From Streptomyces alboflavus (GTDB taxonomy: Bacteria; Actinomycetota; Actinomycetes; Streptomycetales; Streptomycetaceae), in contig NZ_JNXT01000003.1 of assembly GCF_000716675.1 (NCBI RefSeq), forward strand, positions 186,001-250,000: DNA of 64,000 nucleotides, given 5' to 3'. The notes beneath the pieces are model-generated. The model searched no databases and was not told the origin of the DNA. It saw nothing but the letters and a program-made list of their open reading frames with translations. Positions 13,745-22,334 of this stretch are shown piece after piece. Within the stretch, counting starts at the first letter, position 1; each line of letters opens with the position of its first letter. The position numbers and the translations under genes were made by a program.

Positions 13745-15630
13745 CCGGATCCACGCTCCCCGCCCCCGGCACGGAGCGGGCGGGCCGCATGCGCCTTCCC
13801 CGGTACGCGGCGGCGGCCGTCGCCCTTGCGGCACGGTCGGCACCCGCGGTCTTCACCGGCCACGTCCTCCTGACGCTCGCCGCGGGCGCGCTGCCCGTGG
13901 CGGGCGCGTGGCTGACCAAGCTCGCCCTGGACGGCCTCACGGACGGCGGCGCGTCGACGGCCGCGCTCGTCGGCCTCGCGGCGGGACTCGCGGGCGTCGG
14001 CGTGGTGACCGCGGTGACCGGGCACGTCAACCAGTACCTGCGGGCCCAACTCGACCGCGCCATCGGCCTCCTGACACAGGCCCGCCTGTCCACGGCCGTC
14101 AACGGATTCGTGGGGCTCGAACGGTTCGAGAGCCCCGCCTTCCTCGACCGGCTGCGCCTCGCCCAGTACGCGAGCAGCACCGGACCAGGACAGGCGGTCA
14201 ACGGCATCCTCGGCCTGGTCCAGTCCGCGCTCACGGTCACCGGCTTCCTCGGCTCGCTCTTCGTCCTCAGCCCCACCATGACCGCGCTGGTGCTCCTCGC
14301 GGGAGCGCCCGCGCTCGTCGCCGAACTGCTCCTGTCCCGCCAACGGGTGCGCCTGCACTGGGACATGGGGCCCACGGAACGACGGGAGGTCTTCTACAGC
14401 CAGCTCCTCTCGACCGTCGAAGCCGCCAAGGAGGTCCGGCTCTTCGGCATCGGCGCCTTCCTCCAGGGCAGGATGCTCACGGACCGCCGCACGGTCAACG
14501 CGGCCAACGCGCACCTCGACCGGCGGGAAGCACTCGTCCAGTCCGGGCTCGCGCTGCTCGCCGCGCTGGTCTCCGGCGGGGGAGTGGTGTGGGCCGTCCT
14601 GGCGGCGCGCTCGGGGCACCTCTCCGTGGGCGACATCGCGATCTTCATCGCGGCGGTGGCCGGGGTGCAGGCGGCGCTCACCGCCGTCGCGGGACACGTC
14701 GCGGGCTGCCACGAGGCCCTGATGCTGTTCGAGCACTATCTGGACATCGTCGGCTGCGCCCCGGACCTGCCGGTGGCCGCCGCCCCGGCCCCGCTGCCCG
14801 CGCTGCGTCAGGGCGTCGAGTTCCGCGACGTGTGGTTCCGGTACTCCGACGAACACCCCTGGGTGCTGCGCGGGGTCAGCTTCCGGCTCCGGCACGGCGA
14901 GTCCCTCGCGCTCGTGGGACTGAACGGCTCCGGCAAGTCCACCCTGGTCAAGCTCCTGTGCCGGTTCTACGACCCGACGTGCGGGACGATCCTCTGGGAC
15001 GGCGTCGACCTGCGCGACGCCGACCCGGCGCAGCTGCGCACGCGGATCGGCGCGGCGTTCCAGGACTACATGGCGTACGACATGACGGCCGCCGAGAACA
15101 TCGGCCTCGGCGACCTGGACGCCTTCGACGACACCGGACGGATCCAGGGGGCGGCCGCGCGGGCCGGGATCCACCGCAAGTTGTCCACGCTGCCCCGGCA
15201 GTACGACACCCTGCTGTCCCGGCGCTTCCCCACGCTGTCGGAGGACGGTGAGGCGGCCACCGGCGTCGTGCTCTCGGGCGGCCAGTGGCAGCGCCTCGCG
15301 CTGGCCCGCGCGTTCCTGCGGGACGAGCGGGACCTGATGGTCCTCGACGAACCGGCGTCCGGCCTCGACGCGCAGGCGGAGGCGGAGATCCAGGAGGCGC
15401 TGCGGGCGCACCGCCGCGGCCGGACCAGCCTGCTGATCTCCCACCGCCTCGGCTCCGTCAGGGAGGCCGACGTGATCGTGGTCCTGGCCGGGGGACAGGT
15501 CGTCGAACAGGGCAGCCACACCGACCTCATGGCGGCGTGCGGGGAGTACGCGCGGCTGTTCACCCTGCAGGCGTCGGGCTACCGGACCGCGGAGAGCGGG
15601 CCCGCCGTCGAGGAAGCGGTCCACCGATGA
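13741..15630 (+). CDS. ABC exporter half-transporter (membrane and ATPase domains fused)
   Basis: 629 residues from GTG 13741, coupled to the TlpA stop. Six membrane helices occupy about residues 20-320, then the nucleotide-binding domain carries GLNGSGKST (Walker A, about 393), LSGGQWQR (signature, about 511), LMVLDEPASGLD (Walker B, about 535) and a switch histidine in SLLISHRLGSV. There is no N-terminal C39 peptidase domain, so leader removal must come from another enzyme, fitting the S26 peptidase next door. The architecture is that of peptide or lipid exporters that work as dimers. Confidence 0.9.
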   Translation: MTGSTLPAPGTERAGRMRLPRYAAAAVALAARSAPAVFTGHVLLTLAAGALPVAGAWLTKLALDGLTDGGASTAALVGLAAGLAGVGVVTAVTGHVNQYLRAQLDRAIGLLTQARLSTAVNGFVGLERFESPAFLDRLRLAQYASSTGPGQAVNGILGLVQSALTVTGFLGSLFVLSPTMTALVLLAGAPALVAELLLSRQRVRLHWDMGPTERREVFYSQLLSTVEAAKEVRLFGIGAFLQGRMLTDRRTVNAANAHLDRREALVQSGLALLAALVSGGGVVWAVLAARSGHLSVGDIAIFIAAVAGVQAALTAVAGHVAGCHEALMLFEHYLDIVGCAPDLPVAAAPAPLPALRQGVEFRDVWFRYSDEHPWVLRGVSFRLRHGESLALVGLNGSGKSTLVKLLCRFYDPTCGTILWDGVDLRDADPAQLRTRIGAAFQDYMAYDMTAAENIGLGDLDAFDDTGRIQGAAARAGIHRKLSTLPRQYDTLLSRRFPTLSEDGEAATGVVLSGGQWQRLALARAFLRDERDLMVLDEPASGLDAQAEAEIQEALRAHRRGRTSLLISHRLGSVREADVIVVLAGGQVVEQGSHTDLMAACGEYARLFTLQASGYRTAESGPAVEEAVHR

Positions 15631-16289
15631 CCCCCCGCGGCTACCGGGCCGCGTCCGCCGCCGCCCTCGGCCTCGCGGGCGTCGCGGTGCTGCTGCGGCA
15701 CGCAGTGGTCCGGGTGACCGTGCGCGGCAGCAGCATGGAGCCGGTGTACGAGGACGGAACCCGGGTCCTCGTACACCGCGGCGGCAGCATCACGGTGGGG
15801 CGGGTGGTCGTGCTCGCGGACCACTCACCGCGTGGGAGCGGGCGCCCGGCAGCGGTGGATCACGCGGTGCCGGACGGACGGTGGATCATCAAACGCGTGG
15901 CCGCCGTCCCCGGCGACCCGGCCCCGCTGGACCGCGTCCCGGGCCTGGACCCGGCGGCAGGCCCCCTCGTGCCGCCCGGCCGCCTCGTGCTCCTCGGCGA
16001 CAACCCGGAGCACAGCTACGACTCGCGCCACGCGGGCTACTTCGCCGTGGAACGCGTCCTCGGCACGGTGGTCGGAGGCCGCACCCCACCCCCGCGCCCC
16101 CGCAGCCAACGACAGCGCGGCCGCACCCCGGATGCTGTCCCGGAGTCGACGCAGCGGGTTGCCCGCACGCGGCGTGCGAGGCGACTATGGCGGCCATGGG
16201 GGAGAAGGGTGACTCAGGTCCTCAACAGGCCACCACCGCCGAGGAGTTCGTCGCGGCCCTGCGGGACCTCAAGGAGCGGTCGGGCCTGA
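15627..16289 (+). CDS. S26-family signal peptidase
   Basis: 220 residues from ATG 15627, which overlaps the ABC stop as ATGA. One N-terminal helix (about 10-30) is followed by VTVRGSSMEPVYEDGTRVLV, with the catalytic serine at about 36, and WIIKRVAAVPGD with the general-base lysine at about 89. LLGDNPEHSYDSRHAGYF is the conserved box E. The last about 60 residues are Arg/Pro-rich and overlap the next gene by 103 bp, so they may be run-on sequence. It is the obvious enzyme to cut the precursor peptide after its Ala-X-Ala leader end. Confidence 0.85.
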   Translation: MTPRGYRAASAAALGLAGVAVLLRHAVVRVTVRGSSMEPVYEDGTRVLVHRGGSITVGRVVVLADHSPRGSGRPAAVDHAVPDGRWIIKRVAAVPGDPAPLDRVPGLDPAAGPLVPPGRLVLLGDNPEHSYDSRHAGYFAVERVLGTVVGGRTPPPRPRSQRQRGRTPDAVPESTQRVARTRRARRLWRPWGRRVTQVLNRPPPPRSSSRPCGTSRSGRA

Positions 16290-17155
16290 CGTACCGACAG
16301 CTGGAGGAGCGGGCTGCCGAACGGGGCGAGGTGCTGGCGCGCAGCACGCTCGCGGAGGTGCTCGGTGGACGGCGTGCGCCCCGCCCCGAGTTGCTGGGCG
16401 CGTTCGTGCGGGCGTGCGGGGACGCCGGGCGCGCGGACGAGTGGATCGAGGCGTGGGAGGCCCTCGCGCGAAAGGGGGCCGGGCCCACGGCAGTCGACGA
16501 GCGGGCCAGGTTCCCTGTGAACGTGTTGGTGAACATACTGCGGCTGCGTGTCCCGTCCCGCGTCGTGGTGGTCGCGATGGCGGTGGCGGCCCTCACGGCG
16601 GCCGTCACCGCCTGGTCGGTCCTTTCCACCGGGGACGCCGGTGGCGGAGGCAAGGCGGGGAACGGGGGAGACGGCGGCCCGGCGGCGGCGAGCGCGAGCG
16701 TCTGGCCGCGCCTGCCGGGAGGACGGGTGCAGATCCGTCCCGTCGTCGCCGACGGGATGTGCGTCACGGACGGCCGGGTGCGCGGGTACGAACCGCTGGT
16801 GGCCGTCCAGCGCCCCTGCGGCGAAACGGCCCCGCAGGAGACCCTGCTGGAACCGCTGGGCGGGAGCAACTACCGGATCCGCTGGTACCACCCCGATCAC
16901 GGTCGCGCGTGCCTGAAGGCCCTGGACGGCACGGCTGTCGCCGGACTGCTGGAGCCGTGGGAGGCCTGCGACCAGGCCAGCCGCTTCCACATCGAACCCA
17001 CCGGTGCGGACGGCAGCCGCCGGTACACCCTGCGGGTGGAGGGCCAAGGGTGCATGGCCGTCAAGGGGGCCGCGAAGACGGCGAACACCGCCGTGGTGAT
17101 GCGGCCGTGCGAGGCCAAGCCCCACCACGTCTTCGTCATCGAGCCGGCGCCCTGA
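16187..17155 (+). CDS. XRE-like HTH protein with a transmembrane helix and beta-trefoil-like extracytoplasmic domain
   Basis: 322 residues from ATG 16187; ATG 16196 is three codons downstream and possible. GAGG five bases before 16187 favours it. Residues about 18-85 form a helix-turn-helix (LTYRQLEERAAERGEVLARST-like region with STLAEVLGGRRAPRP). A membrane helix lies at about 125-150, a Gly-rich linker follows, and the C-terminal about 180-322 has QxCxxxxxxxF-like repeats similar to ricin-type lectins (CLKAL, CMAVKG). Same domain plan as the protein at 1034-1954. Overlaps the signal peptidase gene by 103 bp in another frame. Confidence 0.75.
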   Translation: MAAMGEKGDSGPQQATTAEEFVAALRDLKERSGLTYRQLEERAAERGEVLARSTLAEVLGGRRAPRPELLGAFVRACGDAGRADEWIEAWEALARKGAGPTAVDERARFPVNVLVNILRLRVPSRVVVVAMAVAALTAAVTAWSVLSTGDAGGGGKAGNGGDGGPAAASASVWPRLPGGRVQIRPVVADGMCVTDGRVRGYEPLVAVQRPCGETAPQETLLEPLGGSNYRIRWYHPDHGRACLKALDGTAVAGLLEPWEACDQASRFHIEPTGADGSRRYTLRVEGQGCMAVKGAAKTANTAVVMRPCEAKPHHVFVIEPAP

Positions 17156-17164
17156 GCCCTTCAC

Positions 17165-17199
17165 CGCAGGACCCCGGAGACGGGCTCAGCGGTCCTGCG
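17165..17199. terminator. Weak hairpin at a convergent junction
   Basis: CGCAGGACC (17165-17173) pairs with GGTCCTGCG (17191-17199); a second nested-overlapping pair TGAGCCC/GGGCTCA lies at 17153-17159 and 17182-17188. The two stems exclude each other. The region joins the stops of two convergent XRE-membrane genes and overlaps the stop of the minus-strand one. Confidence 0.35.
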
Positions 17200-18388
17200 C
17201 CCCCTCCCGCTCCCACGTCGATGCGTCCTGCCAGCTGTACGAGGGGCGTCCCTCCTTGCTGCTGGTGCGGAACGGCTTGCCCTGGTCGTCGACGCGCAGA
17301 ACGCTGTGCCGGTCGCCGCTGGACCACTCCAGCTCCAGGTACCAGCGCACGTCGTGCAGTTTCGTGCTCGCCCTGACGCGGAACACCTCGCGGTCGCTCG
17401 CGCTGACCTTGTACGGGAAGTCGCGCTGGCCCGCCCTGGTCGTGACACGCGGGGCCGCCTCGTCGAGGTCGACGGCGAAGGACCGGGTGGACGCCTCGCC
17501 CCCGCAGCCGGACCCCATCCGGTAGGCGTTCCAGTCCAGCGGCGCGCCCGTGCCCTGCACGCGGACGTTCATGTCCTGCAGGACGACGGTCTCCTTGCCC
17601 AGGCCCTGCACGGTGACCTCGACGTACTGGTCGCCTGCGGGCACGGCGCCGAGGTCGCCCACCCAGCCCGGCGCGTCCTGCTCGACGGGCGGCTGCGGCA
17701 CCTCGTCCGGCTTCCGGTTCACCAGGAAGCCGGGCGCGCAGCCGTCCTCGTACGCGTACGGCTCGGTGCGGGCGGTCAGCGGCGCGCCGGAGTCCTCGCT
17801 CCGCACGCGACCGGCTGCGGCGCCCTTGTCGTCGTCACCGCCGCCGTTCATGAGGAGGGCGGCGGAGCCGATGCCGAGTACCGTGGCGACGGTTGCCGCG
17901 AGGACGAGGGTCCGGCGGCGTCTGCGTACGGGGGGCGGGGGCGAGGGGGCGGTCGGGGGGCTGGGGCTCGACACGGGCGCGGGCTGGGGTTCGGCCTCGG
18001 GGGCGGCTTCCGTCTCCTGAGGAGGCTCGGCCTTGGGCTCGGGCTCCTTCATCGGCTCCGGCTCCGACTGTGGCGCCGGCTCCGGTTTCTTCGTCGGCGC
18101 GGGTGCCGGGGCGCCGGCCGCCGGAGGTTCCGTCTTGCGCCCCCGGTCCGCGTCCGCGAGGATCCACCGCCGGTGGACCTCCACCAGCTCCTCCGGCGTC
18201 GCCCCGCAGAGCCGGGCGAACCGCTCCACCGGCCCGAAGTCGGTGGGCACCGCGTCCCCGTTGCAGTACCGGTGCAACGTGGACGTACTCATCTGGAGCC
18301 GCTTGGCCAGCACTCCGTAGCTGAGCCCGGACCGCTCCTTGAACTCCCGAAGCAGCTCCGCGAGCGACGCCATCTCCACCTGCCTCAT
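17186..18388 (-). CDS. XRE-family HTH protein with Pro/Glu-rich linker and transmembrane helix
   Basis: 400 residues from ATG 18386-18388, placed five bases after AGGA; ATG 18373 is the alternative. Residues about 6-75 are an XRE HTH (GLSYGVLAKRLQMSTSTLHR). Residues 85-155 form a Pro/Glu/Ala-rich linker, a basic RRRRR stop precedes the single helix at about 159-180, and the C-terminal about 215 residues form an extracytoplasmic beta-rich domain with two cysteines (DGCAPGF, GSGCGGE). Unlike the other two XRE-membrane proteins the tail is not a ricin-type lectin; I do not recognise it. Divergent from the gene at 18562. Confidence 0.75.
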   Translation of the reverse strand: MRQVEMASLAELLREFKERSGLSYGVLAKRLQMSTSTLHRYCNGDAVPTDFGPVERFARLCGATPEELVEVHRRWILADADRGRKTEPPAAGAPAPAPTKKPEPAPQSEPEPMKEPEPKAEPPQETEAAPEAEPQPAPVSSPSPPTAPSPPPPVRRRRRTLVLAATVATVLGIGSAALLMNGGGDDDKGAAAGRVRSEDSGAPLTARTEPYAYEDGCAPGFLVNRKPDEVPQPPVEQDAPGWVGDLGAVPAGDQYVEVTVQGLGKETVVLQDMNVRVQGTGAPLDWNAYRMGSGCGGEASTRSFAVDLDEAAPRVTTRAGQRDFPYKVSASDREVFRVRASTKLHDVRWYLELEWSSGDRHSVLRVDDQGKPFRTSSKEGRPSYSWQDASTWEREGAQDR

Positions 18389-18561
18389 TCCAGTCCTGTG
18401 CTCAGGTCCCGGGTCCGAGACGCTGAAAGCATCAATCACGGTTCCGTTTGTGTGCGAAATCCCGCAGTCCGTCACTACAACCGGTCTGCTGTGCGCGACA
18501 GCCCGTGAGGGCACCGCAATCGGCCCTACAGTCGCAGCAGTTGACGGGAAGGGCACATCGC

Positions 18562-19038
18562 ATGATCCATGACCTGGGCGAACTCGGCCGCGTGGGCCGG
18601 GCGCTGAACGAGGCTCTGGAGCTGTTCGAGGGCGAGCGGAGACGACTGGAGGAACTGCACGGCCCGGCACCGTACGGGGACAGCTCAGCGGGCAGCCCCA
18701 TGCAGACCATGCACGGGATCGGTGAACTCTCCCGGGGTGTGCAGGACGCGCTCAAGTACCTCGCTCTGGGCGCCGGATACATCGCGTTCGGCCTGGACAA
18801 GCGGGCCGACCACGCGGTGTCGATGGCCCGCCGGACGCCGGTGGGCGTGCCCTCCGGGGTGGACCGCATGAAGCGTCCGCTCGGTGAGGGCACCGTGCGG
18901 GGCCTCGAGATGATCCGCGATCTCGACGACTTCTTCTCCGACGACATCGGTCTCGCCGTGGAGGTGGCCCTCTCCGCACCGGAGGCCACATATCCGCCGA
19001 GCGACTGGTCGGTGTACCACCGGGAACGCCCGTCCTGA
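18562..19038 (+). CDS. Hypothetical soluble protein, 158 residues
   Basis: ATG 18562 follows GGAAGGG. The sequence is mostly helical: an N-terminal LGELGRVGRALNEALELF amphipathic stretch, charged RRRLEELH, and later LGAGYIAFGLDKRADHAVS. No signal peptide, membrane helix or known motif is evident. It is divergent from the XRE-membrane gene at 17186-18388 with 173 bp between, so it may be the regulator's target. Function unknown. Confidence 0.65.
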   Translation: MIHDLGELGRVGRALNEALELFEGERRRLEELHGPAPYGDSSAGSPMQTMHGIGELSRGVQDALKYLALGAGYIAFGLDKRADHAVSMARRTPVGVPSGVDRMKRPLGEGTVRGLEMIRDLDDFFSDDIGLAVEVALSAPEATYPPSDWSVYHRERPS

Positions 19039-19195
19039 GGGGACGGGACAGGACGAGACCGGATCGCTGCGGCCGGGCGGGCGACGTGCACGCCCGCCCG
19101 GCCGTAATTCGATTGACCCGGCCACGGCGTGACGTTGCACTGAGGCGCGACACCACGGGCAGTGGTGCGCGTATCCCCGGGAGGCAACGACAGCC

Positions 19196-20428
19196 ATGGA
19201 CATCCGCCCCACGACCGACCAGGACTTCGACGTCTTCGTCGACACCATGCTCGCCGCGTTCGGGCGGTTTCGGGATGCCATGCCCGGCGGCGGCCTCTGG
19301 TGGGCGGCCCTCGAGATGGACCGCGGCCTGTTCGCCGTGGCGAAGGACGGACGCCCTGTCGGCACCGCCGCCGCGTACTCCTTCGACCTGACCCTGCCCG
19401 GAGAGGTCCTCGTCCCGGCCGCCGGGGTCACCTGCGTCGGCGTCCTGCCCTCGCACCGACGCCAGGGCGTGCTCAGCGCACTGATGCGGCACCAGCTCAC
19501 CGAGCTGCGGGCCGGAGGCGATTTCCTCTCGGTGCTGCTCGCGTCCGAGGCCGTGATCTACCGCAGGTTCGGCTACGGACCCGCGACCCGCACGCAGCGC
19601 CTCACGGTGCCGCGCCACAAGGCCGCTCTCGCCCGGCCCCGTGCGCACGGAACGGCCGCGTCCGCGGCGACCGGCGCGGACACCGGCTCCGTCGAGGTGC
19701 TGCGGCGCAGCGAGTGCGGCGAGATCCTCGAAGAGGTCTACGACCGCTACCGCCGCGCCCAGCCCGGCGCCCTGTCCCGGCCGCACCGCTGGTGGGCCCT
19801 GGGCGCGGGACAGCCCCCGGTCTCCCCGGCGCCCCGGTACGTCGCCGTGCACCGCGACGCCGACGGCGTCCCGGACGGCTACGCCAGCTACGCGCTCGGC
19901 GACCCCGCCACCACCTTGACGGTCGACGAGACCATCGCCGTCGACGACGCCGCCGCCACGGCCCTGGACGGGTTCGTCCTGGGCCACGACCTGATCACCC
20001 AGGTCGTGTTCAAGAACGTCCCGCCCGAGCACCCCCTGCGCTGGCGGCTCGCGGACTTCCGGGCCGGTCAGGTGAGCGACGACACCGACGGGCTCTGGGT
20101 ACGGCTCCTGGACATCCCCCGCGCGCTCACCGCCCGCGGCTGGTTCGAGGACGGCGAGCTCGTCCTCGACGTCGACGACCCCTTCCTCGGCGAGCGGAGC
20201 CGCCATCTCCTGACCGTCAGGGACGGCAAGGCCGACTGCGTCCCGACGGACCGGGAGCCCGACCTGTCCCTGGACGTGAGCGACCTGGCCTCGCTCTACC
20301 TCGGCGGCACCGCCCCGAGCACGCTCGTACGAGCCGGGCACATCCGGGCTCACCACCCGGGCGCGGCCACCCGCGCCGACGCCCTGTTCCGCACCGACCG
20401 CGCCCCGTACTGCCTGCACTGGTTCTGA
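19196..20428 (+). CDS. Eis-like GNAT N-acetyltransferase
   Basis: 410 residues from ATG 19196 with GGGAGGC upstream. Length and layout match the Eis family: an N-terminal GNAT domain with VTCVGVLPSHRRQGVLSALM (acetyl-CoA pyrophosphate loop around residues 85-92), a second degenerate GNAT domain, and a C-terminal SCP2/sterol-carrier-like domain ending in PYCLHWF, where the free C-terminus acts in catalysis. Eis enzymes acetylate amines of aminoglycosides and other polyamines at several positions. Substrate here is not known. Confidence 0.85.
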   Translation: MDIRPTTDQDFDVFVDTMLAAFGRFRDAMPGGGLWWAALEMDRGLFAVAKDGRPVGTAAAYSFDLTLPGEVLVPAAGVTCVGVLPSHRRQGVLSALMRHQLTELRAGGDFLSVLLASEAVIYRRFGYGPATRTQRLTVPRHKAALARPRAHGTAASAATGADTGSVEVLRRSECGEILEEVYDRYRRAQPGALSRPHRWWALGAGQPPVSPAPRYVAVHRDADGVPDGYASYALGDPATTLTVDETIAVDDAAATALDGFVLGHDLITQVVFKNVPPEHPLRWRLADFRAGQVSDDTDGLWVRLLDIPRALTARGWFEDGELVLDVDDPFLGERSRHLLTVRDGKADCVPTDREPDLSLDVSDLASLYLGGTAPSTLVRAGHIRAHHPGAATRADALFRTDRAPYCLHWF

Positions 20429-20618
20429 CCGCGCACCACGTCCCCGCGCATCACCGTCGCGCACACCACCACGCCGTTCTCCACGGCCCCGTTCCCCACC
20501 GTCGCGTTCCCCGGCGGCCAGGGTAGGACCGGCAGTCCCAGGAAGGTCTCTCCCTTACCCCCGACGCGCGGCCGTCACAGGCTTGTTCCCGGCAACGGAT
20601 CAAGCACAGGAGGACACG

Positions 20619-21680
20619 ATGCCGCTCACTCTCGACACCTACCGGCTCCTCGGCCGCTCCGGGCTGCGGGTCTCACCGCTGGCGCTCGGTGCGGCGACCT
20701 TCGGCACCGAGTGGGGCTGGGGCGCCGAGCAGGACGAGGCCCGCAAGCTGTTCGACCTCTACGTCGAGCGCGGCGGCAACTTCATCGACACCGCGAGCAC
20801 CTACACCGAGGGCAGCTCCGAGCGGCTGCTGGGCGAATTCGCCCACGGCCGCCGCGAGAGCCTGGTCCTCGCGACGAAGTACTCGACCCTGCGTCACCCC
20901 GGCGACCCCAACTCGGGGGGCGGCCACCGCAAGAACCTGTTCGCCTCGGTGGAGACCAGCCTGCGCCGGCTGCGGACGGACTACGTCGACCTGCTCTATC
21001 TGCACCTGTGGGACGCCGTGACGCCGGTCGAGGAGATCCTGCGCGGCCTGGACGACCTGGTCTGCCAGGGCAAGGTCCTGTACGTGGCGATCTCCAACGC
21101 CCCGGCCTGGCAGGTGGCGCGCATGCAGACGGTCGCCGACCTGCGCGGCTGGTCGCCGCTGGTCGCGCTGCAGATCGAATACAGCCTGATCGAGCGGGCC
21201 GGGGAACGCGACCTGATCCCCATGGCGCGCGAGCTCGGCCTGGGCGTCGTCCCGTGGTCACCGCTCGGCGGCGGGGTGCTCACCGGCAAGTACAGCCGCG
21301 AGGACCTGACCGCGACGGACGCCGCCGCCGACGGCACCCGCAAGAGCGTCACCGTCGCGGGCGGCGCGCTCAACGAGCGCAATTTCGCGATCGTCGACGT
21401 GGTGAAGGAGGTCGCCGCGGAGCTGGGCCGCACGCCCGCCCAGGTCGGCCTCGCCTGGACCCTGCGGAACCCGGCCGTGACGGCACCCGTCATCGGCGCC
21501 CGCACCCCCGCCCAACTGGAGAGCAACCTCGGCGCCCTGGAGGTCGACTTCACCGCCGCCCAACTGGACCGCCTCGAGGCGGCGAGCGCGATCGACCTCG
21601 GATTCCCGCACGCCCTGCTCGCCGGTGACTTCGTCCGCACGCTGCTCCACGGCGACATGAAGGTCGAAGCCCGCCGCTGA
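20619..21680 (+). CDS. Aldo/keto reductase
   Basis: 353 residues from ATG 20619 with AGGAGG. NADPH-dependent TIM-barrel oxidoreductase: the tetrad Asp-Tyr-Lys-His is seen as FIDTASTYTEG, LVLATKYS and DLLYLHLWD. The C-terminal cofactor site is ITAPVIGART-like (here AVTAPVIGARTPAQLESN). It resembles the YajO/Gfo subgroup. Substrate unknown. Convergent with the rodlin gene across a strong terminator. Confidence 0.9.
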   Translation: MPLTLDTYRLLGRSGLRVSPLALGAATFGTEWGWGAEQDEARKLFDLYVERGGNFIDTASTYTEGSSERLLGEFAHGRRESLVLATKYSTLRHPGDPNSGGGHRKNLFASVETSLRRLRTDYVDLLYLHLWDAVTPVEEILRGLDDLVCQGKVLYVAISNAPAWQVARMQTVADLRGWSPLVALQIEYSLIERAGERDLIPMARELGLGVVPWSPLGGGVLTGKYSREDLTATDAAADGTRKSVTVAGGALNERNFAIVDVVKEVAAELGRTPAQVGLAWTLRNPAVTAPVIGARTPAQLESNLGALEVDFTAAQLDRLEAASAIDLGFPHALLAGDFVRTLLHGDMKVEARR

Positions 21681-21694
21681 TCCTCGGGCGACGC

Positions 21695-21723
21695 CCCGCG
21701 GGCCGCGCGACGCGGCCCGCGGG
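21695..21723. terminator. Strong bidirectional terminator hairpin
   Basis: CCCGCGGGCCGCG (21695-21707) and CGCGGCCCGCGGG (21711-21723) form a perfect 13-bp stem with a CGA loop. It lies between the stops of the aldo/keto reductase and the rodlin gene. Confidence 0.7.
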
Positions 21724-21732
21724 ACACTCGGC

Positions 21733-22140
21733 TCAGTGGTTGTTCGCGCCGTTGCCGGAGAGCGCGGAGATGTCCTCGAGGATGTGCGACCCCGGCTCGT
21801 CGCCCTTGCCCTGCGTGGAGTTCTCGGCGCACTGCTGGTTCTGCGGGGCCGAGAGGACCGGGATGTCCTGGACCGCGACCGGGACGAGGATGCCGACGAT
21901 GGCGCCCGCGTTCGCCTTGACGGGCACGCCGAGGCAGAGCTTGTTCAACGAGCCCTGGACCGCGGCCCCCTGCGCGCTCAGGTTCCCCTTGGTGACGTTG
22001 TTGCCGAACGCCTGCTCGGCGCCGTTGCCACTCAGGCTGGAGGTGCCCTCGTCGTCACCGATGGCGGCGGCGCTCCCGGTGGCCCCGGTGAGGGCGATGG
22101 CGGCGACGCTGAGGGCGTAGGGGAGGTTACGGATGTGCAT
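21733..22140 (-). CDS. Rodlin (aerial-hypha rodlet-layer protein)
   Basis: 135 residues from ATG 22138-22140, GGAG five bases upstream. A signal peptide of about 26 residues ends at GSAAA-IGDD. The mature protein reads IGDDEGTSSLSGNGAEQAFGN near its start, then GSLNKLC, VPVAVQDIPVLSAPQNQQC and ends DISALSGNGANNH, all diagnostic of rodlins RdlA/RdlB, which form amyloid fibrils that arrange chaplins on spores and aerial hyphae. Two cysteines are at about 69 and 104. Only one copy is seen here, not a divergent pair. Expression is expected in aerial mycelium. Confidence 0.92.
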   Translation of the reverse strand: MHIRNLPYALSVAAIALTGATGSAAAIGDDEGTSSLSGNGAEQAFGNNVTKGNLSAQGAAVQGSLNKLCLGVPVKANAGAIVGILVPVAVQDIPVLSAPQNQQCAENSTQGKGDEPGSHILEDISALSGNGANNH

Positions 22141-22334
22141 GTCACTCCAGTGCAGAGCTTCGGTCAGGGAGACATGAATCAATACATCCTCCGATGCCCT
22201 GAGTTGGGGGATATTCGCCCATTGGCAGGATGTCGGCGTGGTGGGGATGACGACGATCACCCCATGTGATGAGGCCGAACGGCTGACGCGGCACGGGAAG
22301 GGGCGCCGGGCCGCGGCGGCCTCCCGGCGCGTGG

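Noticed and set aside
12070..15624. 1184-codon open frame on the minus strand opposite the MauE/ABC genes
   Set aside because: It is the antisense shadow of GC-rich codons; its translation is low-complexity Arg/Gly/Glu/Val sequence with no motif, while the plus strand has clear domains and coupled starts.
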